Assembly: GCA_025054905.1 (NCBI GenBank)
Contig: JANWZF010000081.1
Span: 1-12,512, forward strand
Direction of reading: 5' to 3'
From: Tepidimonas sp.
GTDB lineage: Bacteria; Pseudomonadota; Gammaproteobacteria; Burkholderiales; Burkholderiaceae_C
DNA: 12,512 bases
Part shown: positions 1 through 5,898 of the stretch, one piece after another
How positions within the stretch are numbered: the first letter of the stretch is position 1
Layout of the letters: each line of letters starts with the position of its first letter
Program-made: the position numbers and the translations under genes
The notes under the pieces: model-generated
What the model saw: only the letters and a program-made list of their open reading frames with translations
What the model was told of the DNA's origin: nothing
The model's database searches: none

Positions 1-1
1 G

Positions 2-604
2 CTGGGGGCCGCAGGGCTGCTCAGGCTCGCTGAGGCGCGCGCCGGGGCGCAGATCGAGGAGCCGCTGTCCGATGCGGTGCGGCACGCGCTGCGCGCGGCG
101 GTGGAGCAGCTGGACCCCCCCGAGCCGGTGTTGACCAGCACCGAGGAGCGCTTGTACTACGTGCGCTGGCTGGCCGACGGCAGCTGGCGGCTGCGCCGGC
201 GCAAACCCGAAGCACGCGCGCGCGAAGATTTTTTGCAGACGGTCTGGTACGAGAGCCGCCGTGCCGGGTTGGACACGGCGCTGGTGCTGGGGCTGATCGA
301 GGTCGAGTCGGGCTTTCGGCGCTGGGCCATTTCGCCGGCCGGGGCCCGCGGCTACATGCAGGTCATGCCATTCTGGACCCGTCTGATCGGCGATGGCGAT
401 GCCGACAAGCTGTTTCACCTGCAGACCAATCTGCGCTACGGCTGCGTGATCCTGCGCCACTACCTAGACCGCGAGCGCGGCGATCTGTTCCTGGCGCTGG
501 GGCGCTACAACGGCAGCCGCGGCCAGGCCGCCTATCCGAACGCGGTGCTGGCGGCGCGGCGGCGTTGGGCCGAGCTGGGCGGTGCGCCGCCTGCGCGCAC
601 CTGA
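2..604 (+). CDS. Lytic transglycosylase, SLT/MltE-like fold (5' end missing)
   Basis: Probable periplasmic enzyme that cleaves peptidoglycan glycan strands to 1,6-anhydromuramic acid products. The frame is open from base 2, so the true start lies outside the window; 200 codons are present. The first residues (LGAAGLL...EARAGAQ) look like the end of a signal peptide with cleavage near ARA/GAQ. The transglycosylase fold follows: GLIEVESGF around residues 97-105, with Glu102 (bases 305-307) the expected catalytic acid of the conserved ES pair; then GARGYMQVMPFW (residues 114-125), and LGRYNGSRG near residue 166, matching the usual A-x-YN-x-G motif. A GTG at base 77 could be mistaken for the start, but the conserved secretion-like segment lies upstream of it. 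The gene converges on the AAA+ ATPase gene with 18 bases between stops and no visible terminator. The family call is firm; the exact subfamily is not. Confidence 0.9.
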   Translation: MGAAGLLRLAEARAGAQIEEPLSDAVRHALRAAVEQLDPPEPVLTSTEERLYYVRWLADGSWRLRRRKPEARAREDFLQTVWYESRRAGLDTALVLGLIEVESGFRRWAISPAGARGYMQVMPFWTRLIGDGDADKLFHLQTNLRYGCVILRHYLDRERGDLFLALGRYNGSRGQAAYPNAVLAARRRWAELGGAPPART

Positions 605-622
605 GCGCCCGCCTGGACCCGG

Positions 623-1630
623 TCAGTTCAGAAAGCCGATGCGGCTTTTGGCCGCGCTGCTGGCGGGCAGATCGCGCGGCAGCAGATGGTCGCGTTCGTC
701 CAGCCGGGCGTTGCCAAACGCGGTCATCAGCGCGCGGCGCATCTCGCGCGGGGCCAGCTGGGCCAGCTGATCGAGCACCTCATCCGAAAGCTCCTCCTCG
801 AACAGGCGCCCCCAGTCGTGCGCGGCGCGCAGCCGCGCATACAGCAACCGCGCGATGGTGCGCGCCTCGTCGCGCGTCGGCGGCGCGATCTCGAACACGT
901 TCATCCGGTTGAGGATCGGCTCGGGGATGGCCCGCTCGTCGTTGGCGGTGGTGATCCAGATCACCTGGCTGGCGTCGATCGGCACCTCGGCAAACTCGTC
1001 GACGAAGCGCTGCGCGGTCTGCGGCTCCAGCAGACCGTACAACGCCCCGAGCGGGTCGTACTGCGCGTGATCGCTGGCCTTGTCGATCTCGTCGACCACG
1101 ATGACCGGGTTGGCGAAGTCGCCTTCGACCAGCGCCTCGAACACCTTACCGGGCTTGGCGCCCTTCCACTGCGAAGAGGAGCCCGACAGCAGCCAGCCGG
1201 CGGTCATCGAGCTCATCGGCACCAGCGTCATCGTGGTGGCCAGCAGCTCGGCCAGCTGTTGGGCGAAGTGGGTTTTGCCGACGCCGGGCGGCCCCAGCAG
1301 CAGGATCGGGGTGACCTCCAGGCTGTCGCTGCCGGCCTGCGCCAGTGCGACGTGCCGTTTGACATCGTCCAGCACGGCGCGAAAGTTGGGCAGTTGCTCG
1401 TACAGCGGGGCCATGTCCGGCACGCCGGAGGGCTTGACCGCAAAGCGCTGCGGCCCACGCTCCAGCATGCGCTCATAGGTCTGACACAGCGTGGCCTGCT
1501 CGCGTTCGTGGCCCTGGGCCTTGAGGCGTTTGAGGCGCTGCTCGACGTCGTCGGGGTTGAAGATGTCGCGCACGCGCGCGATCGGCAGTCCGCGCGGCGG
1601 CGCCATCGATGGCACGCTTTCGTGGACCAT
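623..1630 (-). CDS. Lon-like AAA+ ATPase lacking the protease domain
   Basis: Protein of 335 residues with one AAA+ module. Visible motifs: Walker A GPPGVGKT (113-120), Walker B VIVVDEID (176-183), sensor-1 TTAN (227-230), a likely arginine finger in ILNRM (Arg242), and a sensor-2 region APREMRRAL (293-301). The stretch between Walker A and sensor 1 (WKGAKPGKVFEAL, then DPLGALYGLLEPQ and VPIDASQVIWITTAN) resembles the AAA module of Lon protease more than ClpX or FtsH. The protein ends soon after the small helical subdomain, so the Lon Ser-Lys protease domain is absent, and the N-terminal 75 residues do not look like the Lon substrate-binding domain. Function is therefore unknown; a chaperone or remodelling ATPase is inferred. 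Met1 is preferred over Met9 because AAGGAG lies 6 bases before it. It lies 105 bases downstream of grxD. Confidence 0.88.
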   Translation of the reverse strand: MVHESVPSMAPPRGLPIARVRDIFNPDDVEQRLKRLKAQGHEREQATLCQTYERMLERGPQRFAVKPSGVPDMAPLYEQLPNFRAVLDDVKRHVALAQAGSDSLEVTPILLLGPPGVGKTHFAQQLAELLATTMTLVPMSSMTAGWLLSGSSSQWKGAKPGKVFEALVEGDFANPVIVVDEIDKASDHAQYDPLGALYGLLEPQTAQRFVDEFAEVPIDASQVIWITTANDERAIPEPILNRMNVFEIAPPTRDEARTIARLLYARLRAAHDWGRLFEEELSDEVLDQLAQLAPREMRRALMTAFGNARLDERDHLLPRDLPASSAAKSRIGFLN

Positions 1631-1636
1631 GGTGCT

Positions 1637-1642
1637 CTCCTT
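1637..1642 (-). promoter_or_regulatory. Strong Shine-Dalgarno of the AAA+ ATPase gene
   Basis: On the minus strand, AAGGAG is followed by a 6-base spacer and ATG (1628-1630). It fixes the start at this ATG rather than the in-frame ATG eight codons further in. It also contrasts with the other genes of this strand, which show no comparable site. Confidence 0.75.
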
Positions 1643-1735
1643 CGAACAACGTGGCTGCCGTTCATTGAAGCAAGCACCGTGCCGGTGGCGGTATCCGGAT
1701 CGACCCGGGGTGTGGCGCGCGGCGCAGTGCCGGCC

Positions 1736-2062
1736 TCAAGCGCTTGGAGTGGCCAGCAGCTTTTGCAGTTCACCGCTTTCGTACATCTCCATCATGATGT
1801 CGGAGCCGCCGATGAACTCGCCGCGGATGTAGAGCTGCGGAATCGTGGGCCAGTTGCTGTACTCCTTGATGCCCTGGCGGATGTCGGGGTCGTCCAGCAC
1901 ATTGACGGTGACGATGTCCTTCGGATCGATGCCGCAGGCCTTCAGGATCTGCAGCGCACGGCCCGAAAAACCGCACATCGGAAAGCTCGCCGTGCCTTTC
2001 ATGAACAGCACGATGTCGTGGTTCTTGACCAGCTGGTCGATGCGTTGTTGAACGTCGCTCAT
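1736..2062 (-). CDS. grxD: Monothiol glutaredoxin, Grx4/GrxD family
   Basis: Cytosolic protein of 108 residues, the usual length for single-domain CGFS glutaredoxins. These bind a [2Fe-2S] cluster as a glutathione-bridged dimer and pass it to Fe-S proteins or BolA partners. Signature elements are all present: MKGT (21-24), CGFS active site (30-33, cluster ligand Cys30), WPTIPQLY with the cis-proline segment (71-78), and GGSD (85-88), which contacts glutathione. It lies downstream of prmC with an 89-base gap that holds a possible promoter. No Shine-Dalgarno is evident before the ATG; the sequence there is TACGACC. Placement after hemA-prfA-prmC is a familiar betaproteobacterial arrangement. 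Confidence 0.96.
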   Translation of the reverse strand: MSDVQQRIDQLVKNHDIVLFMKGTASFPMCGFSGRALQILKACGIDPKDIVTVNVLDDPDIRQGIKEYSNWPTIPQLYIRGEFIGGSDIMMEMYESGELQKLLATPSA

Positions 2063-2098
2063 GGTCGTACGGATCGGTCAGGGGTTGCGATAGGCTGC

Positions 2099-2104
2099 AT
2101 TATC
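2099..2104 (-). promoter_or_regulatory. Possible -10 element of a grxD promoter
   Basis: The minus strand reads GATAAT here, an AT-rich hexamer standing out in the GC-rich 89-base gap between prmC and grxD. It matches the sigma-70 -10 consensus at five of six positions and would give a leader of about 30 bases before the grxD ATG. No good -35 hexamer is seen 16-18 bases upstream, so the call is tentative. Confidence 0.4.
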
Positions 2105-2151
2105 CGCCCCAGGCGCCCAACCCAGCGCCAGCGGGGCTGTGGCGCCCGGTC

Positions 2152-3018
2152 TCAGCCTGGCCAGACTGCCCCGGTGCAGCGCACGTGGCCTGCGAGATCG
2201 CGACGGTGCGCCGGCGCACCAAACCCGTGCGCGCGCAGCAGCGCCGCCACCGCGTCGGCCTGGTCCCAGCCGTGTTCCAGCAGCAGCCAGCCGCCCGGGT
2301 GCAGCCGCGCGGGCGCCCCGGCGATGATGGTGCGCAGCGCCGCCAGGCCGTCGGGCCCGGCCCGCAGCGCCTGGGGCGGCTCGTGGCGCAGCGTGGGCCA
2401 GTGCGGATCGTCGTCGGCCAGATAGGGCGGGTTGCTCAGCACCAGATCCCAGCGGGCCGGCGGCTCGGTGGCGGTGCCGGCAGGGTAGGGGCGCCAGCCG
2501 TCCCACCAGTCGCCATGCAGCCAATGCACGGGCAGGCCCAGGCGTGCCCCGTTGGCGGCGGCCACCGCCAGCGCGTCCAGGCTGGCGTCCACGGCCCACA
2601 CCCGCGCGTGCGGGCGTTGGGCCTGCACGGCCAAGGCCAGGGCGCCGCTGCCAGTGCCCAGGTCGAGCACGTCGATCGCAGCGTCGGGCGGCTGCAGCTC
2701 CAGCGCCCAATCGACCAACGTCTCGGTGTCGGGGCGAGGGTCGAGCACGCGCGCATCCACCTGCAGCGTCAGCCCATAAAAGCCGCGCTGGCCGACCAGG
2801 TAGGCCAGTGGCTCGCCCTCCAACCGGCGCTGGATCAGCGCTGCCAGGCGCCCGGCGGCTGCCGGTGGCAGCGCTTCGTTCCCGTGCGCCAGCAGCCAGG
2901 CGCGTTCGTCCAGGCTGCGTCCCAAGGCGTGCAGCAGCAGCCATTGCGCGTCCAGGCGGGGCAGTCCGGCGGCCTGCGCAGCCCGGAGGGCATCATCCAG
3001 GGTAAGGCAAGGCTGCAT
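2152..3018 (-). CDS. prmC: Peptide chain release factor N5-glutamine methyltransferase
   Basis: Cytosolic S-adenosylmethionine-dependent enzyme of 288 residues that methylates the glutamine of the GGQ motif in RF1 and RF2, improving peptide release. The N-terminal helical domain (about 1-75) recognises the release factor. The methyltransferase domain follows: VLDPRPDTETLV (91-102, the family's PRPxTE segment), SAM-binding DLGTGSG (119-125), and the substrate-glutamine-binding NPPY (196-199) after VLS. Length is normal. Its stop is 89 bases before grxD. Its ATG lies 18 bases after the stop of prfA, which encodes its own substrate, so co-expression is very likely. No clear Shine-Dalgarno precedes this ATG, and coupling to prfA translation is plausible. 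Confidence 0.96.
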   Translation of the reverse strand: MQPCLTLDDALRAAQAAGLPRLDAQWLLLHALGRSLDERAWLLAHGNEALPPAAAGRLAALIQRRLEGEPLAYLVGQRGFYGLTLQVDARVLDPRPDTETLVDWALELQPPDAAIDVLDLGTGSGALALAVQAQRPHARVWAVDASLDALAVAAANGARLGLPVHWLHGDWWDGWRPYPAGTATEPPARWDLVLSNPPYLADDDPHWPTLRHEPPQALRAGPDGLAALRTIIAGAPARLHPGGWLLLEHGWDQADAVAALLRAHGFGAPAHRRDLAGHVRCTGAVWPG

Positions 3019-3036
3019 CGTGCGGGGCGGGGCGCT

Positions 3037-4149
3037 TCAGACGGCCAGGGCAGCCCGGGCTTCGAGTTCGGCCAACCGTTCGGCGCCGTGCGCCAACTGC
3101 AGCGCCTGCAGCAGTTCGTCCAGCTCGCCGTCCAGCACCGCCGCCAGCTTGTGCAGCGTGAGGTTGACGCGGTGGTCGGTGACGCGGTTTTGCGCAAAGT
3201 TGTAGGTGCGGACGCGATCGCTGCGGTCGCCGCTGCCCACCAGGCTCTTGCGCGTGGCGGCCTCGCGGGCTTCGCGCTCGCGGCGTTCGCGCTCCTGCAG
3301 CCGTGCCAGCAGCACCTGCAGCGCCTTGGCCTTGTTGCGGTGTTGGCTGCGGTCGTCCTGGCACTCGGCCACCAGCCCGGTGGGCAGGTGGGTGATGCGC
3401 ACCGCCGAATCGGTGCGGTTGACGTGCTGGCCGCCGGCTCCGCTGGCCCGGAAGGTATCGATGCGCAGCTCGGCAGGGTCGAGCTGGATGGCCTGTTGTT
3501 CGTCGGGCTCGGGCAACACCGCCACCGTGCAGGCGCTGGTGTGGATGCGTCCCTGCGCCTCGGTGGCCGGCACACGCTGCACGCGGTGACCGCCGGACTC
3601 AAAGCGCAGCCGTCCGTAAGCACCGGTGCCCACCAGGCGCAGCACGATTTCTTTGTAGCCCCCCAGGTCGCTGTCGGAGGCGCTGATCACTTCCACGCCC
3701 CAGCCCTGCCGCTGCGCGTAGCGGGTGTACATGCGTGCCAGGTCGGCGGCGAACAACGCGGCTTCCTCGCCGCCGGTGCCCGCGCGGATTTCGACATAAG
3801 CGCAGCGTTCGTCGTCGGGGTCGCGCGGCACCAGCCGCGCTTGCAGCTCGGCTTCCAGCGCCCGCAATTCGGTCTGGGCGGCTTCGATTTCATCGAGCGC
3901 CAGCGCCGCCAGCGCCTCATCGCCCTGGGCGATCGCTTCGTCGTGCAGCTGCAGCGCGGCTTGCCAGTCGGCTTCGCGCTGCAGGTAGCGCAGATAGGGC
4001 TGCACCAGTGCGTCGGTTTCGGCGTGCTCGCGCGACAGCGCCTGAAAACGCGCCAGATCGGCCGTGGCATCAGGGGCGGCCAGCTGCGCGTCCAGCTCGT
4101 GCAGGCGGCGGCGGCGCTGCTCCAGCGTCTGGCGGATGAAGGTCTTCAT
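3037..4149 (-). CDS. prfA: Peptide chain release factor 1
   Basis: RF1 recognises UAA and UAG stop codons in the ribosomal A site and triggers hydrolysis of peptidyl-tRNA. The 370-residue product has the RF1 tripeptide anticodon PAT (194-196) within RVPATEAQGRIHTS, which separates it from RF2 (SPF). It also has the catalytic GGQ (239-241) within ASGAGGQHVNRTDSAVR. RAGTGGEEA (122-130) and the C-terminal RVTDHRVNLTLHKL segment (322-335) are also typical. The ATG overlaps the hemA stop in the sequence ATGA (4146-4149), so translation is probably coupled to hemA. The GGQ glutamine (Gln241) is the expected target of the downstream prmC product. No internal frameshift is present; this gene has no RF2-type autoregulation. 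Confidence 0.97.
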   Translation of the reverse strand: MKTFIRQTLEQRRRRLHELDAQLAAPDATADLARFQALSREHAETDALVQPYLRYLQREADWQAALQLHDEAIAQGDEALAALALDEIEAAQTELRALEAELQARLVPRDPDDERCAYVEIRAGTGGEEAALFAADLARMYTRYAQRQGWGVEVISASDSDLGGYKEIVLRLVGTGAYGRLRFESGGHRVQRVPATEAQGRIHTSACTVAVLPEPDEQQAIQLDPAELRIDTFRASGAGGQHVNRTDSAVRITHLPTGLVAECQDDRSQHRNKAKALQVLLARLQERERREREAREAATRKSLVGSGDRSDRVRTYNFAQNRVTDHRVNLTLHKLAAVLDGELDELLQALQLAHGAERLAELEARAALAV

Positions 4150-5456
4150 GCGCCGGGGTCGGCCGCGGAGTCGCCGGGTTCGGCCAGGCGGCGGCCGCGC
4201 AGAAACAGCCGCTGCACCATGTCGGCGGTGTGGCGGCGTGCCGTCTCATCACCGCTGTGCAGTTCGGCCAGCGCGCCGTGCAGGATTTTCTGGGTCAGGC
4301 CGCGGGCCAGCGCCTGCAGCGCCTGCTCGGGGCTGGCTCCTTTGGCCAGCAGCCGGCGCGCGCGCGCCAGTTCGGCTTGCTGCCAGTGCTCGGCCTGCGC
4401 GTGCAGGTCGCGGATCAGGGGCACCACGCCTTGCCGCGGGTCACGTTGGCGCAGCCAGTGCATGAAGCTCTGCACCCCGGCATCGATGATCGCCTCGGCC
4501 TGCGCCACCGCCGCCTGGCGATGGTCCTTGCCGGCCTGCACCACCGCCGCCAGGTCGTCCACCGTGTAGAGGTAGACGTCGTCGAGCTGCTTGACCTCGG
4601 CTTCGATGTCGCGCGGCACCGCCAGATCCACCATGAACATCGGGCGGTGGCGGCGGCGCTTTAGCGCGCTTTCCACCATGCCCAGGCCGATCAACGGCAG
4701 CGTGCTGGCGGTGCAGCTGATGACGGCGTCGAATTCGTGCAGCCGCCCCGGCAGGTCGGACAGCCGCATCGCTTCGGCACCGAAGCGCGCCGCCAGTTTT
4801 TCGCCGCGCTCCAGCGTGCGGTTGGCGATGGCCAGCGCGCGCGGCTGGCGGGCCGCGAAATGCGTGGCGGTCAGCTCGATCATTTCGCCAGCGCCGACGA
4901 ACAGCACGCGGATGTCGCGCAGGTCTTCGAACAGCTGGGCGCACAGCCGCACCGCCGCGGCGGCCATGCTGATCGAGTGCACGCCGATCTCGGTGCTGCT
5001 GCGCACCTGCTTGGCCACTGCAAACGAGCGCTGGAACAGCTGATGCAGGGTCGTACCCAGCGTGCCGGCGGCGTCGGCCACACGCACCGCATCCTTCATT
5101 TGGCCCAGGATCTGCGGCTCGCCCAGCACCATGCTGTCCAGCCCGCTGGCCACCCGGAAGGCGTGCCGCGCCGCGGCGTCGTCCCGCAGCACGTAGGCAT
5201 GGCGCAGCAGGGTCTCGGCCGGCACGCCGCCGTTGTCGGCCAGCCAGCGCGCGGTGGGCTCCACCAGCGGCTCGTCGCCGGCACAGTACAGCTCGGTGCG
5301 GTTGCAGGTGGACAGCAGCGTGGCTTCGGCCGGCCGTGCCAGCGCCGCGCGCAGGCGCCGCAGCGCATCGGGCACCTGGTCCAGCGCGAAGGCAAACCGC
5401 CCCCGCACGTCGAGCGGGGCGGTTTGGTGATTGATACCGAGCGCCCAGACTGCCAT
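4146..5456 (-). CDS. hemA: Glutamyl-tRNA reductase
   Basis: Enzyme of 436 residues that reduces glutamyl-tRNA(Glu) with NADPH to glutamate-1-semialdehyde, the first committed step of the C5 route to tetrapyrroles. The start MAVWALGINHQTAPLDVR is the typical family N terminus. The catalytic Cys is Cys51 in LLSTCNRTELY (47-57). The LGEPQILGQ signature is at 111-119. The NADPH Rossmann loop is VGAGEM (187-192). The C-terminal dimerisation helix region runs from about 320 to 420. The frame stays open far upstream of 5456, to about 5975, but those extra residues are low-complexity and run antisense through the divergent gene, so they are not coding. The ATG follows a TATAAT by only seven bases and has no Shine-Dalgarno, suggesting a leaderless or nearly leaderless message. 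First gene of the minus-strand run; overlaps prfA by 4 bases. Confidence 0.97.
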   Translation of the reverse strand: MAVWALGINHQTAPLDVRGRFAFALDQVPDALRRLRAALARPAEATLLSTCNRTELYCAGDEPLVEPTARWLADNGGVPAETLLRHAYVLRDDAAARHAFRVASGLDSMVLGEPQILGQMKDAVRVADAAGTLGTTLHQLFQRSFAVAKQVRSSTEIGVHSISMAAAAVRLCAQLFEDLRDIRVLFVGAGEMIELTATHFAARQPRALAIANRTLERGEKLAARFGAEAMRLSDLPGRLHEFDAVISCTASTLPLIGLGMVESALKRRRHRPMFMVDLAVPRDIEAEVKQLDDVYLYTVDDLAAVVQAGKDHRQAAVAQAEAIIDAGVQSFMHWLRQRDPRQGVVPLIRDLHAQAEHWQQAELARARRLLAKGASPEQALQALARGLTQKILHGALAELHSGDETARRHTADMVQRLFLRGRRLAEPGDSAADPGA

Positions 5457-5463
5457 GTCCCGA

Positions 5464-5469
5464 ATTATA
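5464..5469 (-). promoter_or_regulatory. Consensus -10 element (TATAAT) for hemA
   Basis: The minus strand shows a perfect TATAAT, followed by TCGGGAC and the hemA ATG at 5456. Normal sigma-70 initiation about seven bases downstream of the -10 would put the transcript start at or next to the ATG. The -35 region 17 bases upstream (5487-5492, TGCGTC on the minus strand) is weak. The hexamer lies in a short AT-rich island between two GC-rich genes. Confidence 0.6.
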
Positions 5470-5473
5470 AAAT
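5468..5473 (+). promoter_or_regulatory. Possible plus-strand -10 element (TAAAAT) overlapping the hemA -10
   Basis: The same AT-rich island reads TTATAAAAT on the plus strand. TAAAAT matches the -10 consensus at five of six positions and would start a transcript near base 5480, just before the GTG proposed for the small membrane protein at 5484. The two -10 hexamers overlap around the palindrome TTATAA (5465-5470), as expected for a divergent promoter sharing one core. No good -35 is seen. Confidence 0.35.
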
Positions 5474-5483
5474 CCACCCCCTT

Positions 5484-5759
5484 GTGGACGCACCGACTGC
5501 GCTGCTGCACCTGCTGCAACTGCTCGCGCCGGCCTGGGCCATGGCGGCGCTGCTGGGCGCGCGGCTGGCATGGCGGGCGCCTGCCGGGGCGCGTTGGCGA
5601 CGCTGGGGGCGCGAGACCCTGTGGCTGGCGGTGCCAGGCTCCGCGGTGCTGGTTGCCGGGCTCGTGGTCAGCGGGGCCGATGGACGCATGGCCACCTACG
5701 CGGCGCTGGTGCTGGTGCTGGGAAGTCTGGCGGCCTGGCGGGCGCGTCGAAGCGCCTGA
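5484..5759 (+). CDS. Small hydrophobic membrane protein divergent from hemA
   Basis: Predicted protein of 91 residues, function unknown. Starting at GTG 5484 it reads VDAPTALLHLLQLLAPAW and has three hydrophobic stretches: about 7-28, 44-63 and 69-86. They are separated by basic segments (RAPAGARWRRWGR, RARRS) that suggest an inner-membrane protein. An internal ATG at 5541 would shorten the first helix, so the GTG start is preferred, though no Shine-Dalgarno precedes it. Only 27 bases separate it from the hemA start, so the two probably share a divergent promoter region. Small hydrophobic proteins beside hemA are familiar to me from Comamonadaceae genomes, but this is recall, not a search. 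The frame also stays open far upstream across hemA on the opposite strand; that part is rejected. Confidence 0.7.
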   Translation: MDAPTALLHLLQLLAPAWAMAALLGARLAWRAPAGARWRRWGRETLWLAVPGSAVLVAGLVVSGADGRMATYAALVLVLGSLAAWRARRSA

Positions 5760-5822
5760 GCCATGCGCCCGGTGCCAGCAGGGGTACCGGTGGCGGCATC
5801 GGGCTGTCGTGCTGCGCTGCGG

Positions 5823-5828
5823 TAACAT
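5823..5828 (+). promoter_or_regulatory. Weak candidate -10 (TAACAT) upstream of the DUF3683 dehydrogenase
   Basis: The 139 bases between the small membrane gene and the large dehydrogenase contain one AT-leaning hexamer, TAACAT (four of six matches to the -10 consensus). It would give a leader of about 65 bases. No recognisable -35 lies at the right distance, so this is only the best candidate in the gap. Confidence 0.25.
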
Positions 5829-5840
5829 CCCGCTTCCCCC

Positions 5841-5880
5841 GCGCGCCCGCCTCCAGGATGGCGGCCTGCGCGGGGCGCGC
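5841..5880 (+). repeat. Inverted repeat in the leader of the DUF3683 dehydrogenase gene
   Basis: GCGCGCCC (5841-5848) and GGGCGCGC (5873-5880) are perfect 8-base complementary arms separated by 24 bases. The right arm ends 18 bases before the ATG at 5899. If transcribed, it could form a GC-only stem just ahead of the start. In such GC-rich DNA it may be chance; no T-run follows, so it is not an intrinsic terminator. Confidence 0.4.
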
Positions 5881-5898
5881 CCGTCCTGATCCCCGACC

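Noticed and set aside
605..622. Bidirectional terminator between the convergent lytic transglycosylase and ATPase genes
   Set aside because: The 18 bases contain no stem with a T-run on either strand.
686..2425. 579-codon plus-strand open frame opposite the ATPase, grxD and part of prmC
   Set aside because: It crosses two intergenic gaps and the grxD gene, has no recognisable domain, and its opposite strand is clearly coding.
2185..4569. 794-codon plus-strand open frame opposite prmC, prfA and hemA
   Set aside because: It spans three recognised genes on the other strand; composition (Gln/Gly/His/Arg-rich, repetitive) is typical of antisense frames in GC-rich genomes.
4737..5483. In-frame upstream extension of the small divergent membrane protein
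   Set aside because: It lies antisense to hemA and reads as GC-rich filler; the hydrophobic protein starts at the GTG at 5484.
5769..5790. Terminator after the small membrane gene formed by CCGGT and ACCGG
   Set aside because: The stem is only five pairs with bulges and has no following T-run.
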